Source: an uncultured Bacteroidales bacterium
GTDB lineage: Bacteria; Bacteroidota; Bacteroidia; Bacteroidales; WCHB1-69
Direction: 5' to 3'
Assembly: GCA_946407715.1 (NCBI GenBank)
Contig: CAMJPH010000058.1
Span: forward strand, 1 to 15,710
Length of the DNA: 15,710 nt
Shown here: piece by piece, positions 1 to 8,287 of the stretch
Layout of the letters: each line of letters opens with the position of its first letter
Position numbering within the stretch: the first letter of the stretch is position 1
Program-made: the position numbers and the translations under genes
The notes under the pieces: model-generated
The model's input: the letters and a program-made list of their open reading frames with translations, nothing else
Told to the model about the DNA's origin: nothing
Database searches by the model: none

Positions 1-3000
1 CTGTGGTGAGGCTTTGCGTATAAGAGTCGAAATTCTCTGTCCAAACGGGTTCGTCCGCATTCAACGGAATCGTGTAGCAGGATTCCGGGATGTAGTCGAT
101 GCTTACGTTATCAATATGCAGGTTGTTGTCGCCATTGGCAACCGTGGACTCGCCGTAGAAAGCGATGGCAATGTCTTGCCCGGCATATCCGCTCAGGTCA
201 ATGGTCACGGGTTCGCCCTCGGCCGAACAGACAATGTGATTGTAAACGTACTCGGAACCGGCATTATCCCACTGGCGAAGGGTTTGCCAATGGGCGCCGC
301 CGTCGGTGGTGATCAGCACCACGAATTTGTCATCTTGCTGTAGAGAGTCCGAAACAGGCAAGAGTGTGCCGGAATATTTGGTCAGTGAGAGGTCGAAGCT
401 GAGCTGCACATTCTCTTCCATTAGCAGACTTGGGGTGACTAACCATTTGTTCCAAGAAGAGCCATAGATGTTTGTGCGGGCATGGCTGTCAAACACTCCG
501 TTTTTGGGACCGAATGTCCAACCTGATGTAGCAGGGGCGAGGGAAACGGTACCGGCCATTACATTGTCCATCAGACCAGTATAGAGAGACCATCCTGTCG
601 GTATGGATGAGTTGTTGAATGGTTCAACCAATGGGATAGCGAAAACAGTGTTAAAGTTCAGAACATTACTCCAGGGGCCTGCGCTGTCACAGATGGCACG
701 CACTTTGATAGAATAGGAAGTTGAGGGATTAAGTCCCGTTAGTGTGTAGGTGGTTGTATGGACGTTGATGAGGTTTTCCATGTCGTTGTTGAGGCATAGC
801 TGCCAAGCAGAGGCCTCGCCGGCGGACCAGCTCAGAATGGCAGAGGTGGTGGTGGTTGAGGTGCAAGTCAGGTTAGTGGGGGCAGGACATGCTACGGTGG
901 TGGTAAAGCTCTTGACTTGGCTCCAATTACTCTTTTCGCCGTTGCAGAAAGCGCGAACTTGCACGGTGTACGGAGTTTCAGGGGTGAGGCCGGTGAGTGT
1001 GAAAGGAATGGAGTCGGCAATGAAAGAGTTATCCTCATTGTTGTTAAGGCAAATCATCCATCTGTCCGCTTCAGATTCCCAGCTGACAGTGGCGGATTGC
1101 GCGGTGATATTACTTACGTTTACTGCCGTGGGCCTTTCGCAAGAAGTGATGTAGTCAATGCTCACATTGTCGATGTGAAGGTTGTTGTCGCCACCGCTGG
1201 CTGTGGACTCGCCGTAGAAAGCCACGGCGATATTCTGTCCGGCATAGCTGCTCAGTTTGATTTTGACATTCTCGCCGGTAGCGGAGCATACAATGTTGTT
1301 ATAAACGTATTCGGAACCGGTGTTGTCCCATTGGCGGAGAACAGTCCAGCTGGAGCCGCCATTAGTGGTAATCAGCACCGCGAACACGTCGTCCTGCTGG
1401 AGAGTGTCCACAACAGGTTGGAGGTTGCCGGAATATTTGGTCAGTGCGAGGTCGAAGCTGAGTTCCACGTTGTCATCCATCAGTAGCGTTGGGGTTACAA
1501 GCCATTTGTTCCAGCTTGTGCCATAAATGTTTGTGCGGGCATGGCTGTCGAAGACCCCGTTGCTGGTGCCGAAAGACCAGCCTGATGTGGCGGAGGCGAG
1601 GGGAGCGGTGCCAGCCATCACATTTCCCATCAGTCCAGTATAGAGAGACCATCCTGTTGGTATGGATGAGTTGTTGAACGGCTCGACAAGGGGAATGCCC
1701 GCCGGGGTGGAGAAACTGCTGGTGAGCCAGTTGCTGGTGTCGCTGGTGCAGAACGAACGGACTCTGAACTGGTAGGCTGTGTTCGACGAAAGGCCGGACA
1801 AGTTGCAGTTATAGCCGCAATTGCCCGCACAAGCCACCGTCCATTCTGAATCGGTGCTTTTCTTGTATTCGTATCCGAAAGCGCCGCTTCCACCACTCCA
1901 TGACACAGAAACGGAAGTCGAGGTGAGGTTCGAGAACGTCAGGTTCGAGGGCTTCTCGCAAATCACAACATTGGCTGGGGTGATTCCGATTTTAATCTGG
2001 TTCTTTTGGTCAAGAACAGTGCCGTTGTAGCTGTAGGGGTTGGCTGGGTCATAGTTCGTGCCGTCGCTGTAAATGTAGAGCGACTTGTCGTCAGCGTTAA
2101 AGACCCTGCAGGCCATACCGCTCGAATAGGAACCGGTGTTGTCGTCCATGATGAGGGCAAGGTTACTTACACCGTCATACGCGAAATTGTTAATGTTGAA
2201 GACCGTCCAAGCACCGGCGGCCATGGTAACCGCACCGCTGAAAACCCTGTCATCCTCTGTGACTGGAATCCAATCGGTATTGCTGGTGAAAGTCTCTTTG
2301 TCCGTGAGGACAAGATACATGTTGTAATTTCGTGTCTTTTCTGTGCCATCATTGAAGAAGGATATGCTGTTGATATAGCCTGATGTGCCGATTTCTTCAG
2401 GTGTGTAGATTTGCTGGGTTAGGGCGTACTTGTAGTACGAGTGGCTTGGAAGGTAGTTGCTCGTGGCCGTGCCGGAGCCGATGATAACATTGTCGGTGCC
2501 GTTCAGTGTGACCTCCAAAGAGTAGTTGCCGGAAGTCAGCGTTAATGTTCCTGTGACATCTCCTGACTGCGTGGGGATATATTTCACATACAGTTTTCCG
2601 CCTGAAGCCGGAAGGGTCAAACTGGTGTAGTAGAAGAGGCCTGTCCTACTGACCTTAAAACCGTTGCCTACAGTGACGCTGATACTTCCACTCAAGCCGT
2701 GGCCGCTCACCATGATTGTTTGGGCTGCGCTTTGTTCGCCTACACGTGCAGAGAAAGACAGTTCCGTTTGCGAGCATCTCATAAACGTTCCGGCGGATTT
2801 TATCCCGATGACTGCCGCCTGCGAAGAAGAGTAATCATGCGTTGACGGGTTCAGGGCAGACAAATCGAAATAGCCGTTGCTTGAACCGCTCCACCCCCAG
2901 TTGAAATGGAAGAGTCCGTTTTCATCGTAGCCGTCGCATACAAAAGCGTGGCCGCCTGAACCATGTCCCGAATAGTAAACGGGCCGCATATTATCCAGTT

Positions 3001-3982
3001 CCTGTTTGATGAGGTTTGACCAACCACTTTCCGAATAGCTGGATTTGGAAACGTATGTGCCGTTGTCCGTATAGGCGAAATAGTTGTATAAGGCTGCGGG
3101 CACGTCGCTCGAATATGCTCCGCTCCCGTCAGGATCGAAGTCCATATCCACAGCTACTCCGCAATGGTAAATCAGCTTGGCCACTTCTTCCTTTTGGGTG
3201 GCATTGGTGCTGCTGCTTACCGCATTCGGCATGTTGTCGTAATTATAAGTTGCTTCGCTGAAGTCCACTGACAAAGTGCCGTAGTTGCAAGTGTAACTGT
3301 GACTGTTGAAACCTTGGTTCGGCCATTCCCAGTAGCGCATGACCTGCGCCATGGCCGTGGCCACACAACCGGCGTAAGCATGACCGCAGGGACCACTTGG
3401 ATCCGCCGGGCTCAACAGGTTGTAGTAGCAATTCTGGTTCCAAGTCGTTTGCAGCAGGGGATTTACAAAAGAACTGCTCCTGTCGTTTAAGGTCTGACCG
3501 GCTTTCAACCGGATCCATTTTGTCCGTGTCTCGGAATCGACTTGGTAATCATTATCTACAACAGCCTTAATCTGCTTTTTGTAGTTGTCCAACCAGCTGG
3601 TCACATTGATGGGCATATCATCAACCACGAAATTGTTGGTGTAGGAATAGCCCAAAATCGGTTTCACACGCTCGTCGGCCGCAACAATCACAAATCCGGT
3701 TGGTTGCAGAGAGAATACGTAGTAGCAGTCTATGTGCGCTCCAGTTATGCTGTCGGTGGCCACGCCCGTGTAGATTAACTGCATGTCCTGCCGTTGCAGC
3801 GCACCGCTTCGTGTTCTGTCGGAAGAGCGCAGGAACGTGAAGCCCACATCCTGAGCCTGCGTCATTGTCACATGGGTGAGCCTTCCCGATGAACCGTCAG
3901 AACTGTTGCGCCGGGTATCGTCTTGCGCATAAAGACATATCACGAATGCGCTAAGCCATAGTAACAGTATAGTTTTTTTCAT
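1..3982 (-). CDS. Secreted C10 (streptopain-like) cysteine protease, multidomain, partial at left edge
   Basis: The frame opens with ATG at 3982 and runs 1327 codons without a stop to the window edge, so the C-terminus is missing. Residues 1-20 form a signal peptide (lysines, Leu-rich core, ending YAQ). Residues about 36-150 resemble the C10 propeptide (GFVIVAADERVKPILGYS at 96-113). The C10 domain follows at about 173-390: nucleophile Cys206 in GCVATAMAQVMRYW, His345 in GGHAFVCDGY, and FNWGWSG with Asn361 and Trp362. This compares well with Cys192 and His340 in SpeB. Next come an Ig-like domain (about 395-490), a beta-sandwich domain common in secreted Bacteroidales proteins (about 490-670), FN3 (675-757), a jelly-roll domain of the choice-of-anchor J or cleaved-adhesin type (762-945), two FN3 (948-1112), a second jelly roll (1115-1298) and the start of another domain (NADEPVWTENFDSYT). 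Such proteins usually leave by the type IX system, but the needed C-terminal signal is outside the window. The start lies 48 bases after the glycosyltransferase stop with no clear promoter, so co-transcription is possible. Confidence 0.93.
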   Translation of the reverse strand, partial: MKKTILLLWLSAFVICLYAQDDTRRNSSDGSSGRLTHVTMTQAQDVGFTFLRSSDRTRSGALQRQDMQLIYTGVATDSITGAHIDCYYVFSLQPTGFVIVAADERVKPILGYSYTNNFVVDDMPINVTSWLDNYKKQIKAVVDNDYQVDSETRTKWIRLKAGQTLNDRSSSFVNPLLQTTWNQNCYYNLLSPADPSGPCGHAYAGCVATAMAQVMRYWEWPNQGFNSHSYTCNYGTLSVDFSEATYNYDNMPNAVSSSTNATQKEEVAKLIYHCGVAVDMDFDPDGSGAYSSDVPAALYNYFAYTDNGTYVSKSSYSESGWSNLIKQELDNMRPVYYSGHGSGGHAFVCDGYDENGLFHFNWGWSGSSNGYFDLSALNPSTHDYSSSQAAVIGIKSAGTFMRCSQTELSFSARVGEQSAAQTIMVSGHGLSGSISVTVGNGFKVSRTGLFYYTSLTLPASGGKLYVKYIPTQSGDVTGTLTLTSGNYSLEVTLNGTDNVIIGSGTATSNYLPSHSYYKYALTQQIYTPEEIGTSGYINSISFFNDGTEKTRNYNMYLVLTDKETFTSNTDWIPVTEDDRVFSGAVTMAAGAWTVFNINNFAYDGVSNLALIMDDNTGSYSSGMACRVFNADDKSLYIYSDGTNYDPANPYSYNGTVLDQKNQIKIGITPANVVICEKPSNLTFSNLTSTSVSVSWSGGSGAFGYEYKKSTDSEWTVACAGNCGYNCNLSGLSSNTAYQFRVRSFCTSDTSNWLTSSFSTPAGIPLVEPFNNSSIPTGWSLYTGLMGNVMAGTAPLASATSGWSFGTSNGVFDSHARTNIYGTSWNKWLVTPTLLMDDNVELSFDLALTKYSGNLQPVVDTLQQDDVFAVLITTNGGSSWTVLRQWDNTGSEYVYNNIVCSATGENVKIKLSSYAGQNIAVAFYGESTASGGDNNLHIDNVSIDYITSCERPTAVNVSNITAQSATVSWESEADRWMICLNNNEDNSFIADSIPFTLTGLTPETPYTVQVRAFCNGEKSNWSQVKSFTTTVACPAPTNLTCTSTTTTSAILSWSAGEASAWQLCLNNDMENLINVHTTTYTLTGLNPSTSYSIKVRAICDSAGPWSNVLNFNTVFAIPLVEPFNNSSIPTGWSLYTGLMDNVMAGTVSLAPATSGWTFGPKNGVFDSHARTNIYGSSWNKWLVTPSLLMEENVQLSFDLSLTKYSGTLLPVSDSLQQDDKFVVLITTDGGAHWQTLRQWDNAGSEYVYNHIVCSAEGEPVTIDLSGYAGQDIAIAFYGESTVANGDNNLHIDNVSIDYIPESCYTIPLNADEPVWTENFDSYTQSLTT
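89..640 (-). repeat. Intragenic repeat, jelly-roll domain copy 2
   Basis: This segment encodes residues about 1115-1298 of the C10 protease. It matches copy 1 (1148-1699) at a fixed offset of exactly 1059 bases, or 353 residues. Shared stretches include PFNNSSIPTGWSLYTGLM, FDSHARTNIYG, SWNKWLVTP, AFYGEST and NNLHIDNVSIDYI. The DNA is also close to identical in places, for example around 581-590 and 1640-1649. This indicates a fairly recent duplication or ongoing gene conversion. Confidence 0.9.
1148..1699 (-). repeat. Intragenic repeat, jelly-roll domain copy 1
   Basis: This segment encodes residues about 762-945 of the C10 protease and is the partner of the copy at 89-640. The duplicated unit with its FN3 domains is 353 residues long. 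The jelly-roll fold in this family is thought to bind carbohydrate or protein ligands; no specific ligand can be read from the sequence. Confidence 0.9.
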
Positions 3983-4030
3983 AATTTCAGCCCTGAATCC
4001 GTGCCGGGCGCAACCTCTTATTCGTGATTA

Positions 4031-5986
4031 TTATTTGCGGATTTCTTGCGACAAAGCCCCGTTCTTCCAAATGCCATACACGATTTCTTTCCCTGATGGG
4101 TCATACATTGTCCCATAGCCATTGGGCAGGTTGTTGGAGAAGTCGCCCTTGTAGGTTCTACCGTCCGGCATGTTCAGCGTGCCTTTCCCTTCGCGCACAC
4201 CATTTTTCATGTCGCCGTGATAGCCCCATTCATCGTTGAATTGGAAGATGTACGTGGGTGCGAGCCTCCTGTTCGGGTCATTTATCCCGAATTGTTTCAC
4301 TTGTTTGAACTTCTCGGGATATTTCTGCACACAAGGATACAGCGTAAGATATGCGTGGCGGAACCAGGTGTCAATGATGATATAGTCGATGCTGTCGCGA
4401 CATAATATATTGTATATGGTATCAGGCTCGGCATAGAACGGGAAGCTGTTCGACGGGTGGTAATGTGAAAACATATAAAACAGTTCCGGTTTGCGGCTGA
4501 TGATCCTCGCGTCTTTTGGCAGACTGTCGCCGCAGAAAGTGACTGCTTGCAGGAAATTCGATGCATTCATGTCCGGTATGGACATCCATGATTTCATCCG
4601 TGCCGTTTTCTTGTACTGGGTTTGCGCCTCTGCGTATGCGGGCGACAGCCATCCGAATGTAGCCACTAATACCACCAAGCTTTGGACTAACAATGGTGAA
4701 TGTTCCAATTTCAGAAGTTTGTACACCCCTGCCACAATTGCAGCCAAGCCGCTCAGTGTCAAGAAGATGAAAAACGGGATTACGGGAGTGATGTAGCGTG
4801 TGCCTCCGTACTGTTCGGGATATAGCAGCAGCACGCCGACCGTAAGCCCCACATAGAAAAGCAGCAGCAGTCGTCCAACATTCAGATACAGGCATCCGGC
4901 AATCATCAATGCCATGAGAAGCAACCCAAGACACCACTCTTTTCCCGTGATTTGTTTATCGTCATACACAGGTTTCTTCATGTATGTCGCTTCCGGAATC
5001 CAGCGGGTGATGAAATTGGAAGTGTTGCTGGTGATACGGATTTTCCAGTCCGCAATTCCTTCCATGCGCTCATTGTTTGCCTTTTTCATGAAATTTGATT
5101 CGTAGTCGTCTGTTTTCAGGTTGAGTCTGCTGTTGCGGGCATCCCATGACAGCTTGGCCGTGCCGACAGCCAGAACGGTCATCAGACAAAGCAGAGCGGT
5201 GTTCATAAGCCGGTGTTTGCAGACTGTGATTTCGGTTTCTTCTTGATTCTTTACAGCTTTTCTCCAGCGAATCAGTTCACGAAGTGCAAGAAGACCGGTC
5301 CACGCGATCATAGCCAATATCAGCGAAAGTCCCATGGTGCGGACAAGGAAAAGGTGGGCGATGACCAGTCCGTAGAAGGCGATGGCAATCCAGCCCACCC
5401 AGTGCCGTTTCGCCCCGATGATTTCCTTCACAACCAGAATGGCGAGGAGGACGGCTAACAGGGAGAGGAAGATGAACAGCGTTTCGCTCATCATGATGGT
5501 GGCGTAGCGTAACAGTTCCTTGTGGATGGACATCAGGAAAGATGAGCAGAAAGCCAGTATGGAGTTTCCGGTGGTCAATAGCACCACGAAAAACAGCATC
5601 ATCACGCTTAAGTACATCAGGAATCCGTTGGCTTTTTTGACTGCTTGGATGTTGTCTGGGGAAATTTTCAGGATTTTGGAGATAAACCACGGGTAACCCG
5701 GCGGAAAGTGCGAATGTGGTGTCTTTTCCAACGAAATGATATTGGTGTAACCTTCTCCGTGGCTTAAGGCTTGCCCTAACGAATAATAGTAAATGTTGTC
5801 GCCGTTCAGGTCAATCTTTCGGTCATAAATGTTGGAATAGTTGTGGTTATATACGAAAGACACGATGACTAACATTACACCAATCACCCATTTGTTGTGG
5901 AGAAATTGGTCAATCGTTTGCCAGAAATCCTTTTTCTGGACGGTTGGTTTGCTTTTTTTGGGGGGCACGTTACTTTTTGATTTCAT
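4031..5986 (-). CDS. GT-C type membrane glycosyltransferase (ArnT/PMT-like) with C-terminal MORN repeats
   Basis: This is a 651-residue membrane protein not assigned to a named gene. A basic cytoplasmic tail (1-30) precedes a first helix (about 33-48). The following extracytoplasmic loop carries [20 protein letters not shown] (60-79) and FPPGYPWF (94-101), the acidic and PPxYP-like signature seen at this place in polyprenyl-phosphate-sugar-dependent GT-C enzymes (GT39/GT83-like). About ten further hydrophobic segments follow (near 122-140, 163-187, 197-236, 262-277, 351-390, 400-422, 432-449), including MSETLF at 166-171. A soluble domain (about 455-585) ends in MORN repeats: [21 protein letters not shown] (589-609 region), a second unit at 610-632 and a partial third at 633-647. 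The enzyme presumably transfers a sugar from a lipid carrier to an envelope acceptor; donor and acceptor are unknown. Its ATG overlaps the end of the upstream flavoenzyme gene by 17 bases, which suggests translational coupling. Confidence 0.82.
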   Translation of the reverse strand: MKSKSNVPPKKSKPTVQKKDFWQTIDQFLHNKWVIGVMLVIVSFVYNHNYSNIYDRKIDLNGDNIYYYSLGQALSHGEGYTNIISLEKTPHSHFPPGYPWFISKILKISPDNIQAVKKANGFLMYLSVMMLFFVVLLTTGNSILAFCSSFLMSIHKELLRYATIMMSETLFIFLSLLAVLLAILVVKEIIGAKRHWVGWIAIAFYGLVIAHLFLVRTMGLSLILAMIAWTGLLALRELIRWRKAVKNQEETEITVCKHRLMNTALLCLMTVLAVGTAKLSWDARNSRLNLKTDDYESNFMKKANNERMEGIADWKIRITSNTSNFITRWIPEATYMKKPVYDDKQITGKEWCLGLLLMALMIAGCLYLNVGRLLLLFYVGLTVGVLLLYPEQYGGTRYITPVIPFFIFLTLSGLAAIVAGVYKLLKLEHSPLLVQSLVVLVATFGWLSPAYAEAQTQYKKTARMKSWMSIPDMNASNFLQAVTFCGDSLPKDARIISRKPELFYMFSHYHPSNSFPFYAEPDTIYNILCRDSIDYIIIDTWFRHAYLTLYPCVQKYPEKFKQVKQFGINDPNRRLAPTYIFQFNDEWGYHGDMKNGVREGKGTLNMPDGRTYKGDFSNNLPNGYGTMYDPSGKEIVYGIWKNGALSQEIRK

Positions 5987-7532
5987 GGTATTCTTCCTCG
6001 GTGTTAACCGCCCAGATATTCTCTTTGGACGGGATGTTGTTCACGATATTGTTTACCGCTTCCATCGCAGTCAGCATGGAGTGGTCCATATTGTTGTAAC
6101 GGTGTTGCCCGTTGCGCCCGATGCAGTAAAGGTTTTCGATGTCGTTGAGGAATCCCTTCACCTTGTCTAACTGGTAATAGGTGCCGAAATACGACGGATA
6201 GGCCTTTTTGATCTTCACCTGCGTGGCGTCAATCACGTCCTCGCGGTCGATGATGTCGATTTTCACCATCTCGTCAATGGCCATCTTGATGAAGTCCTCT
6301 TTGTTCATGTTCCACAGCTCGTCGCCTTCCGAACAGAAATATTCCAGTCCGATGAACATGGAGTTCTTGTAGTCGGAGACCATGTAAGGTGACCAGTTGT
6401 TGAAGACTTGCATCCGCCCGACTTTCACGTCGCGCTCTTGGATATAGACCCATGTGTCGGGAACGCGCTTGTTGTAGGTGGCGATTTTCGTCTCGTTCTC
6501 GATTCTCATCTTCTTGACCAACAACCCGACGGTGATAAAGTCACGATACGGCAGTTCAGCGGCAATATGGGCCACATCTTCGGGCACATCAATTCCCCGT
6601 AGTGCCGCCACCAAATCCTTTATGGGCATGGAGGAGAGCAGGTAGTCGCAAGGGACGTTTTCGGTAGTGCCATCCTTGTTGACATCCACCGAGACCACGC
6701 GGCCGTTCTCCACGTAAATGGCGGTCACTTCGCTGTTGCGCACCACCTCTCCGCTTTTGGCCTGCACATCTTGCGCCACGGTCTCCCACAGTTGTCCGGG
6801 ACCGAATTTAGGATATACAAACTGTTCAATCAGGGAAGTCTCCACCTCCTTTTGCGAGATGTCCTTGGAAGATTTGAACTTCTTGGCTATCATGTCTTTA
6901 AGCACTGCTGCCACGGAAAGGCCTTTCACACGTTGCGAACCCCAGTCGGCACCGAGTTTCGATGGGTGGACACCCCATACTTTCTCGGTGTAGTCCTCGA
7001 AAAACATGCTGTACAGCGGTTTCCCGAAGCGATTGATGTAGAAATTTTCGAGTGAATCTTCCTTTTTCTTGAAAAGGGAGGCGTGAACATAGCCGCAGCC
7101 CGCCTTGATGGTGCGCCATAGGCCCATGTTGGCGAATGTTCTGAATTTCAATGATATGGGATAGTCGAAGAACTTGCGCAGGAAGAAGATTCGAGACACG
7201 CGCTCGCGGACAAGCATCACGCGGTCCTCCTTTTCCGGGTCGGGGCCTTGCGTCGCAAACGGCTTCTCCTTGTGCAGCATTACATCATCGAAGGAGGGGG
7301 AGCCTTGCAGCGGCATCACCTCGTTCCACCAGTCCATGACAACGGTGCTTTTCGAGAAAAAGCGGTGACCGCCAATGTCCATGCGGTTTCCCTTGTAATT
7401 CACCGTTTTGGAAATGCCGCCCACGTTCTCTTCGGATTCATAGACCACGGGGTGGATGTCCGATTTCTTTAACAATTCGTATGCGGCGGTTAGTCCCGCA
7501 GGGCCTCCGCCAATGATTACAGCTTTTTTCAT
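5970..7532 (-). CDS. FAD/NAD(P)-dependent oxidoreductase, UDP-galactopyranose-mutase-like
   Basis: A 520-residue soluble flavoprotein. The N-terminus is a Rossmann FAD-binding motif, [15 protein letters not shown] at 6-20, with Glu32 at the end of the second strand (VVYES) for the ribose. VGGISKT and [10 protein letters not shown] (38-61) follow, as in amine-oxidase and UGM-like enzymes. The C-terminal [14 protein letters not shown] (from 472) is the second FAD-contact motif typical of UGM-like proteins. The length and the motif set fit proteins usually annotated only as NAD(P)/FAD-dependent oxidoreductase; related folds include protoporphyrinogen oxidase and phytoene desaturase. The true substrate is unknown, but the position between a GtrA protein and a GT-C enzyme argues for redox or isomerisation chemistry on a sugar nucleotide or lipid-linked sugar. 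It begins 14 bases after the gtrA-like stop and overlaps the downstream gene by 17 bases. Confidence 0.85.
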   Translation of the reverse strand: MKKAVIIGGGPAGLTAAYELLKKSDIHPVVYESEENVGGISKTVNYKGNRMDIGGHRFFSKSTVVMDWWNEVMPLQGSPSFDDVMLHKEKPFATQGPDPEKEDRVMLVRERVSRIFFLRKFFDYPISLKFRTFANMGLWRTIKAGCGYVHASLFKKKEDSLENFYINRFGKPLYSMFFEDYTEKVWGVHPSKLGADWGSQRVKGLSVAAVLKDMIAKKFKSSKDISQKEVETSLIEQFVYPKFGPGQLWETVAQDVQAKSGEVVRNSEVTAIYVENGRVVSVDVNKDGTTENVPCDYLLSSMPIKDLVAALRGIDVPEDVAHIAAELPYRDFITVGLLVKKMRIENETKIATYNKRVPDTWVYIQERDVKVGRMQVFNNWSPYMVSDYKNSMFIGLEYFCSEGDELWNMNKEDFIKMAIDEMVKIDIIDREDVIDATQVKIKKAYPSYFGTYYQLDKVKGFLNDIENLYCIGRNGQHRYNNMDHSMLTAMEAVNNIVNNIPSKENIWAVNTEEEYHEIKK

Positions 7533-7546
7533 TCTATATGATTTTA

Positions 7547-7972
7547 TTATTTTGCCTTGAATAAAACGACTTTACGAGCGAAGAAATTCCAGAAGAAGAC
7601 GATGACCGTGGAGATGATCTTGGAAATCATGTAGTGGATGCCTATTTTGTCGGTGCAAACATACATGATGAGGGCGTTGAGGCCCAGTCCGATGACGCCG
7701 ATGATGGCAAACACGGTGAACTCTGCCCAGCGGTTGCCGAGCGTGCGGTTGTTGAACACCCAGACCACGCTGAGCAAGTAGTTGGTGACCAGACCCAGGA
7801 TGAATGAAATGGTGGCGGAAAGCAGATAGTGCATTCCGAAAACCTCTGTGAGAAGCACTAATACGCCATAATCCACCAAAAAGGCCGCCCCGCCCACAAA
7901 ACCGTAGCGGAACAGTTGAACCAGGGTGTTTTCCGTTTCCTCCTTAAAGAGCTTGTTGAACAAATTCCTCAT
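7547..7972 (-). CDS. GtrA family membrane protein
   Basis: A 141-residue protein with the GtrA layout: a short charged N-terminus, then four transmembrane helices at about 22-42, 48-73, 84-105 and 113-131, and a basic C-terminal tail. [15 protein letters not shown] at 22-36 and the closing [11 protein letters not shown] (129-139) are family hallmarks. GtrA proteins are proposed to flip polyprenyl-phosphate-linked monosaccharides across the inner membrane. It is the first gene of a three-gene operon with the flavoenzyme and the GT-C enzyme, which would supply and use such a lipid-linked sugar. A Bacteroidetes-type promoter lies about 57 bases upstream of the ATG. The family call is secure; the sugar is not known. 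Confidence 0.93.
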   Translation of the reverse strand: MRNLFNKLFKEETENTLVQLFRYGFVGGAAFLVDYGVLVLLTEVFGMHYLLSATISFILGLVTNYLLSVVWVFNNRTLGNRWAEFTVFAIIGVIGLGLNALIMYVCTDKIGIHYMISKIISTVIVFFWNFFARKVVLFKAK

Positions 7973-8028
7973 ATTTCTTCTAACTAATTCGCTTTCAGAT
8001 AAAATTTACATTGTCTGAAATAAAATGG

Positions 8029-8058
8029 CAAAGATACAATAATTTTGGATTGCACAAA
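8029..8058 (-). promoter_or_regulatory. Bacteroidetes-type promoter of the gtrA-like operon
   Basis: On the minus strand the -7 box TATCTTTG is at 8029-8036 and a TTTG -33 element at 8055-8058, 18 bases apart. The start codon is at 7972, giving a leader of roughly 50 bases. The -33 element overlaps the base of the tRNA terminator hairpin. Confidence 0.7.
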
Positions 8059-8088
8059 AAAAGACGATGAAAAACATCGTCTTTTTCG
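8056..8088 (-). terminator. Intrinsic terminator of the tRNA pair
   Basis: A perfect 12-base-pair hairpin (8058-8069 with 8075-8086, loop of five A) follows the tRNA-Arg 3' end within a few bases. On the minus strand it ends in a run of T, as in Rho-independent terminators. Flanking A and T runs make it potentially bidirectional. Confidence 0.88.
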
Positions 8089-8162
8089 TGATTCCGCTGC
8101 GACTCGAACGCAGAACCTGCTGCTTAGAAGGCAGCTGCTCTATCCAGTTGAGCTACGGAACC
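8089..8162 (-). tRNA. tRNA-Arg (anticodon TCT)
   Basis: A 74-base cloverleaf can be folded by hand. Acceptor GGTTCCG pairs with CGGAATC (one G-U). The D stem is GCTC/GAGC, the anticodon stem GCTGC/GCAGC with loop CTTCTAA (anticodon TCT), and the T stem CTGCG/CGCAG with loop TTCGAGT. The discriminator is A. CCA is not encoded; the genomic bases after it are CGA. It lies 7 bases after the tRNA-Pro discriminator base, in the same transcript. Confidence 0.97.
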
Positions 8163-8166
8163 TCCT

Positions 8167-8244
8167 TGGTCGGGATAGCAAGATTCGAACTTGCGACCTC
8201 CTGCTCCCAAAGCAGGCGCGATAACCGGACTACGCTATATCCCG
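8167..8244 (-). tRNA. tRNA-Pro (anticodon TGG)
   Basis: The cloverleaf has acceptor CGGGATA paired with TATCCCG, a D arm starting GCG and closing CGC, anticodon stem CCTGC/GCAGG with loop TTTGGGA (anticodon TGG), and T stem GCAAG/CTTGC with loop TTCGAAT. The discriminator A is at 8170, followed by genomically encoded CCA (8169-8167). The neighbouring tRNA-Arg lacks CCA. It is first in the two-tRNA unit. Confidence 0.97.
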
Positions 8245-8256
8245 TTTTTCCGGCTG

Positions 8257-8274
8257 CAAAGATACACTTTTTTT
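8257..8274 (-). promoter_or_regulatory. Promoter of the tRNA-Pro/tRNA-Arg unit
   Basis: On the minus strand the -7 box TATCTTTG (8257-8264) follows an A-tract (8268-8274) and lies 12 bases before the tRNA-Pro 5' end. The expected -33 position falls at the recF stop codon (8288-8290), so promoter and recF end are packed together. Confidence 0.72.
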
Positions 8275-8287
8275 CGATACGCCGAAA

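Noticed and set aside
3983..4030. Terminator or promoter between the GT-C and C10 protease genes
   Set aside because: Only a weak GC-rich hairpin without a T-run is visible, and no TAnnTTTG box was found.
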